From: Chitinophagaceae bacterium | Lineage (GTDB): Bacteria > Bacteroidota > Bacteroidia > Chitinophagales > Chitinophagaceae | Direction of reading: 5' to 3' | NCBI GenBank assembly: GCA_020403425.1 | Contig: JADBXR010000002.1 | Coordinates: 372,001-436,000, forward strand | DNA: 64,000 bases | Shown here: positions 46,997-55,000 of the stretch, one piece after another | Layout of the letters: each line of letters begins with the position of its first letter | How positions within the stretch are numbered: the first letter of the stretch is position 1 | Program-made: the position numbers and the translations under genes | Notes under the pieces: model-generated | What the model saw: the letters and a program-made list of their open reading frames with translations, nothing else | What the model was told of the DNA's origin: nothing | Databases searched by the model: none

Positions 46997-49447
46997 CTAT
47001 ATTTTGGGTTTCTTCTGCAGGCTAAGGTAGTCGAGGTAATAGATCAGCCTAACGGTGAGTTCATTGCCATGCGGTTGTTGAAATATCTGTCCCAGATTAC
47101 CCAGGTAACTTTTGTAGTTCATACCATTGATCGGAAAATCGGTACCCAGCCAGTTCTTATAACCGATGATGAGTTTGCTGCCGTACTTAAAATCCCAGGT
47201 GTAGAACATATCCAGGTTAAAGGCATTGAAGTTCTGGTCCTGGCCATTCACGAAGGCATGTGGCAACAGGTCGCCATTGGCATCCACGTTAAAGAACTGC
47301 GTATAATTCACTTTGCTCCAGTAATGCCTGGCCCGCATGGATACATTCATCCGCGGAGAAAAATTATAGATGGCATTCACAATGGAGGTCAGGCTCTTCG
47401 TCTCGCGCCTTCCCGCGATCGGTTCGCCGGAAGCATCTCTGAACGCGAATCCATAGTTACCACGATCACTTACCCCGGATATATCCAGGTCCAGGCTGAA
47501 ATGTTCATCGAACCGGTAACGCGGACCGATCTGCCAGGTAAAATACGGGTCCTGCGGCAAGGGCGATTCAGCAAAGCCTACCTGGTAACGAAGGAAAAAA
47601 CGTTTACGGCTATCGCTGCTGCCGTTGGCGCCGATATACCAGTAAGGCGTTTTTTTCATCACCCTGCCAGGTGTGCGCAGTTCAAAGAAGTCGCGCTGCC
47701 ATACGGGCTGCCAGTTACCGCTGAAAGTGATGTCCCAGAAATTCTTGAAGAAGTAAAATGCTTTCCCCTGGAACACATAGTTAGAGAAACGGAAAGGTTT
47801 GAACAGGTAAACGGGTAAGATACTGAGGCTGTAATTATAACTCAGGAAATGTTTCGTGGGTGTATACTGATTATAACTGATCCTGCCCACGGCGGAGACC
47901 TCATTGGGTGAACGTAAGATACCCAGGTCGTTGGGATCGTACCGTTCCGACTTGATGCTGTTGGATACCAGGTACTGCAGTTTGCCACTCACTTTACCAT
48001 AACTGAGGGCGCTGCTGAAGCCGGTATATTTTTCCACACCTGCTATCTGGCTGAACTTACCCGACCAGGCAAAGTTGTGTCGGTTGCCTGCATCGAACAG
48101 GTTCACATCCACTCCCGATACATTTGCGTTCCTTCTGCCACCACTGCGCCATACGTTCGTATTGGTGAACGTGAGCGATGAACGGTTTGGCAAAGCCTGG
48201 TCAAGCACCAGGATATTGTAATTGGTCAGGGGTTCTGTTTCAATGGTGGTGGTGGCTTTGGTGGTCCTGTCCTCGATCACGGCATGTATGGGCGAACCAA
48301 TGGCGTTGAATACACCAATGCCCAGTTTCTTCTTGGTACGTCCCGAGAATTTGGAAGCATTGATCAGCTGCGTAACGCCGGGATTGGAAACAATCTCCAG
48401 GTTAGGATCATTGTTCACCAAATTTCTCACGGCACCATAACCCGCCGGTGTTCCACCTACCCTTCTGGAATAGAACAAACCTGCTTTGTTGAACAGCTCG
48501 ATCCCTTCGGTGAAGAAAGGACGGTTCTCCTGGAACTGCACTTCATAAGGCGTGAGGTTCAGCACCACATTATCAGACACCACCTGTCCAAAATCGGGAA
48601 TCACCGTGGCATCCAGGGTAAAACTTTCATTGATGCCGTATTTCACATCCATCCCGCCATTACGCAGGAAATCCGTTTTCTTAGAGCCATTGGCATACGG
48701 AACCGTTCTGAAACCGGAAGTGATATAGGGCAGGAACGACAAACGTAAAGGCGGCGTAATATGGTCAACTCCTGTCAATACACCGAACTGGTTCACAAAA
48801 CCGCCCTGTGCGGGATCCACTTTGTTCCAGAACACACTCTCATTGGTGCGGCGCATATACCGCTGGAAGTTGATGCCCCAGTCCTGCACTTCTTTTCTTG
48901 CAAAACGCAAAGCGGAATATGGGATCTTCATTTCTACCGACCAGCCGTCCTGATGGTGTTTCACGCTGCTTTCCCATACAGCGTCCCAGCTGTAATCGGT
49001 GGGCAGACCGAACTGTGAGACCATACTGGCCACCAGGCGCCCATCAGACTGCACATTACGGGAGGTCACCAGGAACTGGAACCCGTTCTGGTCATCATTA
49101 TAGGTATCAAAGAACACGCTGAAATAATCCACGTCCTTCCGTTGTTCCCCATCGCGTGAGGTCAGCTGTTTGCGGATCTTGGGCATTTCGTCAAAAAGGT
49201 AGGCGCCAATATACACGGCCTGGTCATCATACAGGATGGATACATGGGTCTTCTGTGAAGCAGGTTCTCCAAAATGGGGCATGTTGGAAATGAAACCTTC
49301 GGCGCGCTGGGCCTGGTTCCAGGCTTTTTCATCCAGCAGGCCATCGATCTTGACAGGTGATTGTATACGCAGGGCGGACAATTTTTTTTCCTGAGCTGAA
49401 ACAATAGCGGTAATGGCAATCGCAATAATCGTGAGTACGTTTCTCAT
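46997..49447 (-). CDS. DUF5916 outer-membrane-like protein with CBM9-type N-terminus
   Basis: 816 residues. A signal peptide (1-18) precedes a carbohydrate-binding family-9-like beta domain at about 25-210 (SPVKIDGLLDEKAWNQAQ, VSILYDDQAVYIGAYLFD, SVEMKIPYSALRF). The remaining 600 residues alternate short aromatic beta strands (NFAWSGKFSQIAGV, LGNLGQIFQQPHG) as in an outer-membrane beta-barrel. The family is widespread in Bacteroidota, often beside proteases and TonB systems; the transported or bound substance is unknown. It ends 5 bp after the stop of the convergent HDAC-like gene. Confidence 0.88.
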   Translation of the reverse strand: MRNVLTIIAIAITAIVSAQEKKLSALRIQSPVKIDGLLDEKAWNQAQRAEGFISNMPHFGEPASQKTHVSILYDDQAVYIGAYLFDEMPKIRKQLTSRDGEQRKDVDYFSVFFDTYNDDQNGFQFLVTSRNVQSDGRLVASMVSQFGLPTDYSWDAVWESSVKHHQDGWSVEMKIPYSALRFARKEVQDWGINFQRYMRRTNESVFWNKVDPAQGGFVNQFGVLTGVDHITPPLRLSFLPYITSGFRTVPYANGSKKTDFLRNGGMDVKYGINESFTLDATVIPDFGQVVSDNVVLNLTPYEVQFQENRPFFTEGIELFNKAGLFYSRRVGGTPAGYGAVRNLVNNDPNLEIVSNPGVTQLINASKFSGRTKKKLGIGVFNAIGSPIHAVIEDRTTKATTTIETEPLTNYNILVLDQALPNRSSLTFTNTNVWRSGGRRNANVSGVDVNLFDAGNRHNFAWSGKFSQIAGVEKYTGFSSALSYGKVSGKLQYLVSNSIKSERYDPNDLGILRSPNEVSAVGRISYNQYTPTKHFLSYNYSLSILPVYLFKPFRFSNYVFQGKAFYFFKNFWDITFSGNWQPVWQRDFFELRTPGRVMKKTPYWYIGANGSSDSRKRFFLRYQVGFAESPLPQDPYFTWQIGPRYRFDEHFSLDLDISGVSDRGNYGFAFRDASGEPIAGRRETKSLTSIVNAIYNFSPRMNVSMRARHYWSKVNYTQFFNVDANGDLLPHAFVNGQDQNFNAFNLDMFYTWDFKYGSKLIIGYKNWLGTDFPINGMNYKSYLGNLGQIFQQPHGNELTVRLIYYLDYLSLQKKPKI

Positions 49448-49517
49448 GCTTGTATGGGTGGCGCAAAAGTAAGGATTGCAACAGCTGTGTCTGCGAAAAA
49501 TGTATGAGTGGAAAAAA

Positions 49518-49544
49518 CAAAGCAGCTTTGTTCAAGCTGCTTTG
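49518..49544 (-). terminator. Terminator of the XRE/S24 regulator gene
   Basis: Perfect 11-bp stem CAAAGCAGCTT/AAGCTGCTTTG with a 5-bp loop, 30 bp past the regulator stop; on the minus strand six T residues follow. Confidence 0.85.
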
Positions 49545-49574
49545 CGAATATGACGAAAGAATCGTATCCGTTCC

Positions 49575-50327
49575 TTAATTCAGTTTCTTTTTCAGGCTGC
49601 TCACCTGTTCCTGCAGGTTGTTCACCATACCTGCCAGCTGGTTCACGTCCCAACGTGGACCGGTATTGGCTTTCTGCATGATGTATACGGCCTTCCATAC
49701 TTCCAGCACGTCTTCTGCACTGACATGGTAGGGTTCGTATTGCGGGTTATCGCTGATGAGGGTGATCTTGTTCTTTAGACGGTTGTTCTTCATGATGCGT
49801 TTATACACAACGCCTTCATTCTTGGACAGCACCACATAGGTATTGCTGTTCTTCACATCTTCCAGGTCGTCCACTTTTTCGCCCACTATCACGCTGCCGC
49901 TGGGGGTGGGTAACATACTATCGCCCACGATCTCAAAAGCGCGGTACTGACCGGGGCCCAGCATGGGAAGGGTGAATGTGTTCAGTTCATCCACAAATTC
50001 AGGATCGCCATAACCGGCCAGGTAACCGGCAGCAGCTTTTACCGGAACGAAGCGGATCTCAGACACTTCGTTCACCATTTTCAGCTGCCTTCTTTTTTCC
50101 AGGTAACTGAGCGCCTTGGGGGCCGATAGGTCCTTGAACAGGAAATCCTCCAGGCTCAGTTTGAACGTGCTGCAGATCTGCTCCATCACTTCCAGTCGGG
50201 GTTCTGCACGTTCCTCTTCATAAGCACCCACCAATGACCGTTTGATCTTGAGTTTGTTGGCAAATTCCTCCTGTGTCCAGCCGCGCAGCTTGCGCAGGTA
50301 ACGGAGATTTTTTCCGGCGTATGACAT
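49575..50327 (-). CDS. XRE-family repressor with S24 (LexA/CI-like) domain
   Basis: 250 residues. Residues 1-60 are a helix-turn-helix domain (LRYLRKLRGWTQEEFANKLKIKRS). Residues 110-225 match an S24 peptidase-like domain: GDSMLPTPSGSVIVGEK carries the serine and VYKRIM the lysine of the Ser-Lys dyad, and the preceding Ala-Gly-type site would be around AAAGYLAGYG. A C-terminal coiled segment (LAGMVNNLQEQVSSLKKKL) follows. CI and LexA relatives cut themselves when RecA filaments form. No phage genes are near, so it may be a chromosomal stress regulator. A palindrome at its start suggests autoregulation. Confidence 0.88.
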   Translation of the reverse strand: MSYAGKNLRYLRKLRGWTQEEFANKLKIKRSLVGAYEEERAEPRLEVMEQICSTFKLSLEDFLFKDLSAPKALSYLEKRRQLKMVNEVSEIRFVPVKAAAGYLAGYGDPEFVDELNTFTLPMLGPGQYRAFEIVGDSMLPTPSGSVIVGEKVDDLEDVKNSNTYVVLSKNEGVVYKRIMKNNRLKNKITLISDNPQYEPYHVSAEDVLEVWKAVYIMQKANTGPRWDVNQLAGMVNNLQEQVSSLKKKLN

Positions 50328-50328
50328 A

Positions 50329-50347
50329 GCTAACTGATTTAGTTAGC
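50329..50347. promoter_or_regulatory. Palindromic operator of the XRE/S24 gene
   Basis: GCTAACT-GATTT-AGTTAGC is a perfect 7-5-7 palindrome directly next to the start codon at 50327. A third half-site (GCTAACT, 50366-50372) and TTAGCTAA (50363-50370) lie 19 bp beyond. This is the layout expected for autorepression. Confidence 0.6.
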
Positions 50348-50575
50348 AATTTACTAATATTTTTAGCTAACTGCCAAATTTATTTTTATTCCCCTCTACG
50401 GCTGTTCCGAAATTCAGGGATCCGGCTCCCTTCTGCTCATCATACTTACAGCAGAAACCTCCCCAAACCCGGAAAACATGGTACTCTTTGCGGTTCCCCC
50501 CAACATCCGTAATTTGTTTCATGGCCAGGTAACCGAATGTTACCCCCATCCTATCACCCAACACCCGACCATCCC

Positions 50576-50980
50576 ATGAAGTATTGCTTATGTATTCTGC
50601 TGACCCTCCTATCCTGCGGCCGTATCCTGGCACAGGAAGACAGCCTGATGGTCCGCATTGCGGAAATCGAGATCCATCCGGCTTATCTGGAACAGTATAC
50701 CGCCATCCTGAAAGAAGAAGCCAGGGCCTCCCTAGAACTGGAACCCGGGGTCATCTCCCTGTTTCCCATTTTCCAAAAAGAACATCCCACAAAAGTGAGG
50801 ATCCTGGAAATATATGCCAGCCGCAAAGCGTATGAGTCGCATCTGCGATCGCCCCATTTCCTGAAATACAAGACCAGTACGCAGGCCATGGTAACTTCCT
50901 TACAACTGATAGACATGCAGGCGCTGGACCCGGCAACCATGCCCATACTGTTCCGGAAGTTAACAGGCAGGAAGGAATAG
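50576..50980 (+). CDS. Secreted ABM-domain (antibiotic biosynthesis monooxygenase-like) protein
   Basis: 134 residues from ATG 50576, with a signal peptide (MKYCLCILLTLLSCGRILAQ). The rest is one ABM-type alpha-beta barrel half: MVRIAEIEIHPAYLEQYTAIL, LEPGVISLFPIFQKEHP, VRILEIYASRKAYESHLRSPHF and a final helix. Cofactor-free quinol monooxygenases such as YgiN share this domain. A periplasmic version is common in Bacteroidota; substrate unknown. It is in a plus-strand group with the M14 peptidase gene 77 bp downstream. Confidence 0.83.
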   Translation: MKYCLCILLTLLSCGRILAQEDSLMVRIAEIEIHPAYLEQYTAILKEEARASLELEPGVISLFPIFQKEHPTKVRILEIYASRKAYESHLRSPHFLKYKTSTQAMVTSLQLIDMQALDPATMPILFRKLTGRKE

Positions 50981-51057
50981 GTTCCCCACCCGTTTGACCA
51001 TTTTTTTAGGCAGACTACTGGTCTTAATGTACTTTCCTGCTCCAAAAAGAACGGTTC

Positions 51058-52719
51058 ATGAAAAAAATTCTCCTCGCTTCCCTCCTGTTGGCTGCCAACG
51101 GTGTATTTGCCCAGTCGCAACAGGCCTGGTCCGACGACCTCGTAATCACCCCGGAGCGTTCCAACTTTGACAAGACATCCACTTATGGCGATGTGATGAA
51201 TTTTCTCAATGCCATCAAAACAAAAAGCCCTTATATACAGGTAAACACCATCGGCAAAAGCCCTATGGGAAAAGAGATCCCGATGGCCATCCTCGCCAAT
51301 CCGGTAGTAAGTACGCCTGAACAGGCCAAAGCTTCCGGTAAAGCGGTGATCTATGTGCAGGGCAATATCCATGGCGGCGAAGTGGAAGGCAAGGAAGTGC
51401 TGATGATGCTGATGCGCGATATCCTGCTGGGCAACAAGACACAATTACTGCAGAACCAGATCATCCTGTTCCTGCCGATGTATAATACAGATGGCAATGA
51501 TAAGATGGCGCCGGGACTGCGTCCCAGCCAGGAGAACAGTCCGCTGGAAACCGGTGTGCGAGAGAATGGGCAGGGACTTGACCTGAACCGCGACGGTATC
51601 AAGATGGAGGCCCCCGAAACACAGGCCCTGATCCAGAACGTGATCAACACCTGGGACCCGCAACTGAGTGTGGACCTCCACACCACCAACGGTACCTGGC
51701 ACGGGTATTCGCTCACCTGGGCACCCAGTTATCTCTCTGCAGGTGAGCCGGCCACTTACCGGTATACCAATGATGTTATGTTGCCTGCCATTACCAAAAA
51801 TGTAAAAGAGAAGAATGGTCTTTTCTTTGGGCCCTTCGGCGATTTCAATGTGCGCGATGGCTGGCCGGTGAAGAATTTCTATACCTATAACCACCATCCC
51901 CGTTACCTGATCAACCAGTTCGGACTGCGCAACCGCATGGGCATCTTAAGCGAGGCCTTTGCACATGAGCGTTTCTACCAACGCATCTACAGCACCTATA
52001 CTTTCGTGACCGAAATTCTGGAACACACCAACCAGCATGCCAAAGAGATCATGCAGACCAATCATGATGCAGAACAGGCCGCTATCAGGAACGTACTGGA
52101 GAACGCTGGCAAAGTGAACAAAGGCGTACGTTTTAAGATGGTGCCTACGGAGCAGCCCCTAAAGGGATTCCGTTCTTATGAGTACTCCAGCTTTACCAAA
52201 CCCGATGGCAGCAGGTCATGGGTGAAGAAAGGGAATATCGTGACCTACGATAACGTGAACTATTACGGTGCGTTCAAGGATACCGTGCAGAGCCTGCTGC
52301 CACGTGGCTATATCATTCCCGCAGAACAGGCGGCCATTGCAGAACACCTGGTGAAACAGGGCGCCAAAGTGGAGAAGATAGAAAAAGCGGAAAAGATCAG
52401 TGTGGATGTGTTCGTGGTGGAAAGATACACCCGCGCGCAGCGCAAGTTCGAGGGACACCTGATGGCTTCTGCCGAAGGGCATTTTGAGCGAATCATCAAA
52501 ACCCTGAAAAAGGGAGATTACAAAGTGGATATGGCACAGCCGCTCACCAACCTCATCTTTTATACGCTCGAACCCCAATCGGACGACGGGCTGCTGAACT
52601 GGAACTTCTTCGACAATTACCTGGACCAGAACAACGTTGCCACCAAACCAGTGGAGTACCCGGTATATAAATATTACAGCTGGCCGGCCCCGGAGAAAAC
52701 CAAAGGAGGAAAGAAATAG
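51058..52719 (+). CDS. Secreted M14 family metallopeptidase
   Basis: 553 residues with a signal peptide (1-18, ending NGVFAQ). The M14 zinc ligands are His105 and Glu108 in NIHGGE and His208 in VDLHTTNG. The C-terminal half after about 360 lacks the first peptidase's GATase-like features. It is a separate gene from the other M14 protein at 1551-4046; the two share only the peptidase fold and are probably periplasmic. Specificity cannot be told from sequence. Single gene, followed by surE after 94 bp. Confidence 0.88.
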   Translation: MKKILLASLLLAANGVFAQSQQAWSDDLVITPERSNFDKTSTYGDVMNFLNAIKTKSPYIQVNTIGKSPMGKEIPMAILANPVVSTPEQAKASGKAVIYVQGNIHGGEVEGKEVLMMLMRDILLGNKTQLLQNQIILFLPMYNTDGNDKMAPGLRPSQENSPLETGVRENGQGLDLNRDGIKMEAPETQALIQNVINTWDPQLSVDLHTTNGTWHGYSLTWAPSYLSAGEPATYRYTNDVMLPAITKNVKEKNGLFFGPFGDFNVRDGWPVKNFYTYNHHPRYLINQFGLRNRMGILSEAFAHERFYQRIYSTYTFVTEILEHTNQHAKEIMQTNHDAEQAAIRNVLENAGKVNKGVRFKMVPTEQPLKGFRSYEYSSFTKPDGSRSWVKKGNIVTYDNVNYYGAFKDTVQSLLPRGYIIPAEQAAIAEHLVKQGAKVEKIEKAEKISVDVFVVERYTRAQRKFEGHLMASAEGHFERIIKTLKKGDYKVDMAQPLTNLIFYTLEPQSDDGLLNWNFFDNYLDQNNVATKPVEYPVYKYYSWPAPEKTKGGKK

Positions 52720-52813
52720 ATCTCCTGTGAGGTACGGGATGAACCCGGTAAAGATAACTTCGATTTTACCATGCATACCCGTCTCTCAACCATCTTAATC
52801 GTATCTTGCAGTC

Positions 52814-53614
52814 ATGGCAAAAGTGAAAAAGACAAAGAAAAAACAGCCGGTGATCCTGATCACCAATGATGATGGCGTTACAGCACCGGGTATACGCGCC
52901 CTGGTGGAAGCAGTGAAAGGATTGGGCAAAGTGATCGTTGTAGCGCCCGATAAACCACAGAGTGGTATGGGACATGCCATCACCATCGGCAACCCGCTGC
53001 GTTTGCAGAAAGTGAATGTGTTCGAGAACGAGAACGTAGAAGCCTGGGCCTGTAGTGGCACACCGGTCGACTGCGTAAAACTGGCGGTGGACAAAGTGAT
53101 CCACAGCAAACCCGATATCTGTTTGAGCGGCATCAACCATGGCGCCAATCACTCCATCAATGTGATCTATTCAGGCACTATGTCCGCTGCGCTGGAAGCT
53201 GCCATTGAAAGCATCCCCAGCATCGGATTCAGCCTGCTCGACCTGAGCATTGAAGCTGATTTTACAGCCGCCAAAAAATATGCCAGGATCCTGGTGGAAC
53301 ATGTGCTGAACAGCGAACCGAACGATAAACACCTCTGCCTGAATGTGAACATACCCAAGGGGGAGGAGAAGATGATCAAGGGTATCAAGATAGCCCGCCA
53401 GGCCTACGCCAAATACGAGGAGGAGTTCGATGAAAGAAAGGACCCGCATGGCAAAAGATACTACTGGCTCACCGGCGAGTTCATCAACTTCGACAAGGGC
53501 AAGGACACGGACGTATGGGCGCTGGAAAACAATTTTGTGAGCGTGGTGCCTGTCCAGTTCGACCTGACCCACAATGAACTGAAAAAGAAACTCGAAAAAT
53601 CCTGGAAATTTTGA
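52814..53614 (+). CDS. surE: 5'/3'-nucleotidase SurE
   Basis: 266 residues. The N-terminal ILITNDDGVTAPGIRALVEA is the SurE hallmark with the metal-binding Asp pair, and VVAPDKPQSGMGHAIT and SGINHGANHSINVIYSGTM complete the active site. SurE removes phosphate from 5'- and 3'-nucleotides and short polyphosphates. A variant promoter box TATCTTG ends 5 bp before the ATG. The next gene starts within its stop codon. Confidence 0.95.
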   Translation: MAKVKKTKKKQPVILITNDDGVTAPGIRALVEAVKGLGKVIVVAPDKPQSGMGHAITIGNPLRLQKVNVFENENVEAWACSGTPVDCVKLAVDKVIHSKPDICLSGINHGANHSINVIYSGTMSAALEAAIESIPSIGFSLLDLSIEADFTAAKKYARILVEHVLNSEPNDKHLCLNVNIPKGEEKMIKGIKIARQAYAKYEEEFDERKDPHGKRYYWLTGEFINFDKGKDTDVWALENNFVSVVPVQFDLTHNELKKKLEKSWKF

Positions 53615-53907
53615 TCCTGAATAAAGACAACCGGAAACTTGGCCTCGTGCTGGGTTTCCTTTCTCCGCTGGTGGGTTTCACCATGTATTACCTGGCCCGT
53701 TTCAGCATCTTTTCGGTGGAGGAATTCTGGCAGGTACTGATGATGCAGAAATCACTGTTATCGGGTATCATCAGCCTGGCGCTCATCGTGAACGTGGTGG
53801 TGTTCACTTTGTACATCAACAAACGGAAGGACAAGACCGCTACGGGCATCTTCATTGCCACCTGTATCTATGCAATAGTGGCGTTGGCCTTCAAATGGTT
53901 TTTCTGA
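53611..53907 (+). CDS. Small hypothetical membrane protein, TTG start
   Basis: 98 residues starting at TTG 53611, which overlaps the surE stop codon (TTGA). No ATG lies before the first membrane segment, so TTG is the likely start. Three hydrophobic segments are visible: LGLVLGFLSPLVGFTMYYLA, SGIISLALIVNVVVFTLYI and TGIFIATCIYAIVALAFKWFF. The function is unknown. Tight coupling to surE suggests joint translation. Confidence 0.75.
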   Translation: MILNKDNRKLGLVLGFLSPLVGFTMYYLARFSIFSVEEFWQVLMMQKSLLSGIISLALIVNVVVFTLYINKRKDKTATGIFIATCIYAIVALAFKWFF

Positions 53908-53913
53908 ATCTGA

Positions 53914-54855
53914 TCATTTACTGCCGGCAGGCAACGCGGTTCCGTTGACCTGTGCTTCGAGCGAAACACGGTATCTTTTTACGGCGCGGGCAATGGCTTC
54001 AGCGGTCTGCTGCTGCCCATCCTCACTGGTAATGAGCGCTTCTTCTTCGGGATGTGATAAGAATCCTACTTCTATCAGGATGGCCGGCATGGCCACTGCC
54101 TGTAATACCCAGATGCCTTTCTCGTCGCGTTGTTTGGCTCCGCGGCTTACCCGTCCGGAACGCACGAATTCCTCTTCCACCGTTTCTGCCAGTTTGCGGC
54201 TGCGGTTGGCATATTCCTGCGTACGCATGGAGTTGATCATCTTCATGGCAGGATTGTTATCAAAACCATCCACCACCAGCATCGCAGTATCTGAGAAATT
54301 ATTCTCCATCAGGGCCTCTTCCTTGTCCTTGGTCTTGCCCACACCCCAGATATAGGTCTCAGTTCCCATGGCGGGGTTAGGTGTGTACCAGGTACGGTAT
54401 TCGGGGATCTTTTTTTTGATCTTCTTACCCTTGCGTTTGATGGTCTTGGTGGTATACCCCGTTATCTCCGTATGCCGGATGGGCGATACATCGTTACAAT
54501 GGATGGAGATGAACAGGTCGCCCTTGGCGGCATTGGCCTTATTGGCCTTTACAATAGGGCTGTTGAACTCATCAGTGGTTCGGGTCATGATCACTTCCAC
54601 ATCGGGCATCTGGCTGGTGATCACATCACGAAGTTTAAGGCCGATGGCGAGTGCCACATCTTTTTCTTCCATCTTTTTACCCGAAGCGCCATAGAACTTA
54701 CCTGCAATGGCAGAGGGTCCGCCATGACCCGGATCGATCACGATCCGCTTCAGCGGGTGCTTCATGGTCTTGCCCTTATCGGTCTGCGCATTGGCAGACG
54801 TTGATAACAGCAGAAAAAGAAGCCATAAAAGAGAAAAAAAAGGTCTTGTTTTCAT
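53914..54855 (-). CDS. N-acetylmuramoyl-L-alanine amidase (Amidase_3)
   Basis: 313 residues with a signal peptide (ending TSANAQ). Zinc ligands are His44 in IDPGHGG, Glu64 in MEEKDVALAI and His119 in FISIHCND, and the catalytic Glu is in ILIEVGFLSHPEE. It cleaves the peptide stem from MurNAc in cell-wall remodelling and cell separation. An insert of about 37 residues (124-160), with a very basic start (KTIKRKGKKIKKK), follows the third zinc ligand and is unusual. Convergent with the small membrane gene, 6 bp apart. Confidence 0.92.
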   Translation of the reverse strand: MKTRPFFSLLWLLFLLLSTSANAQTDKGKTMKHPLKRIVIDPGHGGPSAIAGKFYGASGKKMEEKDVALAIGLKLRDVITSQMPDVEVIMTRTTDEFNSPIVKANKANAAKGDLFISIHCNDVSPIRHTEITGYTTKTIKRKGKKIKKKIPEYRTWYTPNPAMGTETYIWGVGKTKDKEEALMENNFSDTAMLVVDGFDNNPAMKMINSMRTQEYANRSRKLAETVEEEFVRSGRVSRGAKQRDEKGIWVLQAVAMPAILIEVGFLSHPEEEALITSEDGQQQTAEAIARAVKRYRVSLEAQVNGTALPAGSK

Positions 54856-54916
54856 CGGGGGTCGACTGTTATTGAATAACGAACAAAACAGCTTTTTAGT
54901 ATCCCCAAATATAAAA

Positions 54917-54942
54917 AACCGGCCCCTATACCGGAGCCGGTT
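54917..54942 (-). terminator. Terminator of the BlaI/M56 operon
   Basis: AACCGGC/GCCGGTT stem with a partly paired centre, followed on the minus strand by a run of six T residues, 59 bp past the stop of the M56 gene. Confidence 0.75.
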
Positions 54943-55000
54943 GCAACGAAGTTTTGGAAAGTTTTTACTTTCTGTTAAGGTTTATCTTCTTACGGATCTG

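Noticed and set aside
50367..50633. 88-codon minus-strand frame between the XRE regulator and the ABM-domain gene
   Set aside because: It overlaps the start and signal peptide of the ABM-domain gene, shows no domain or signal features, and the upstream region fits an intergenic spacer better.
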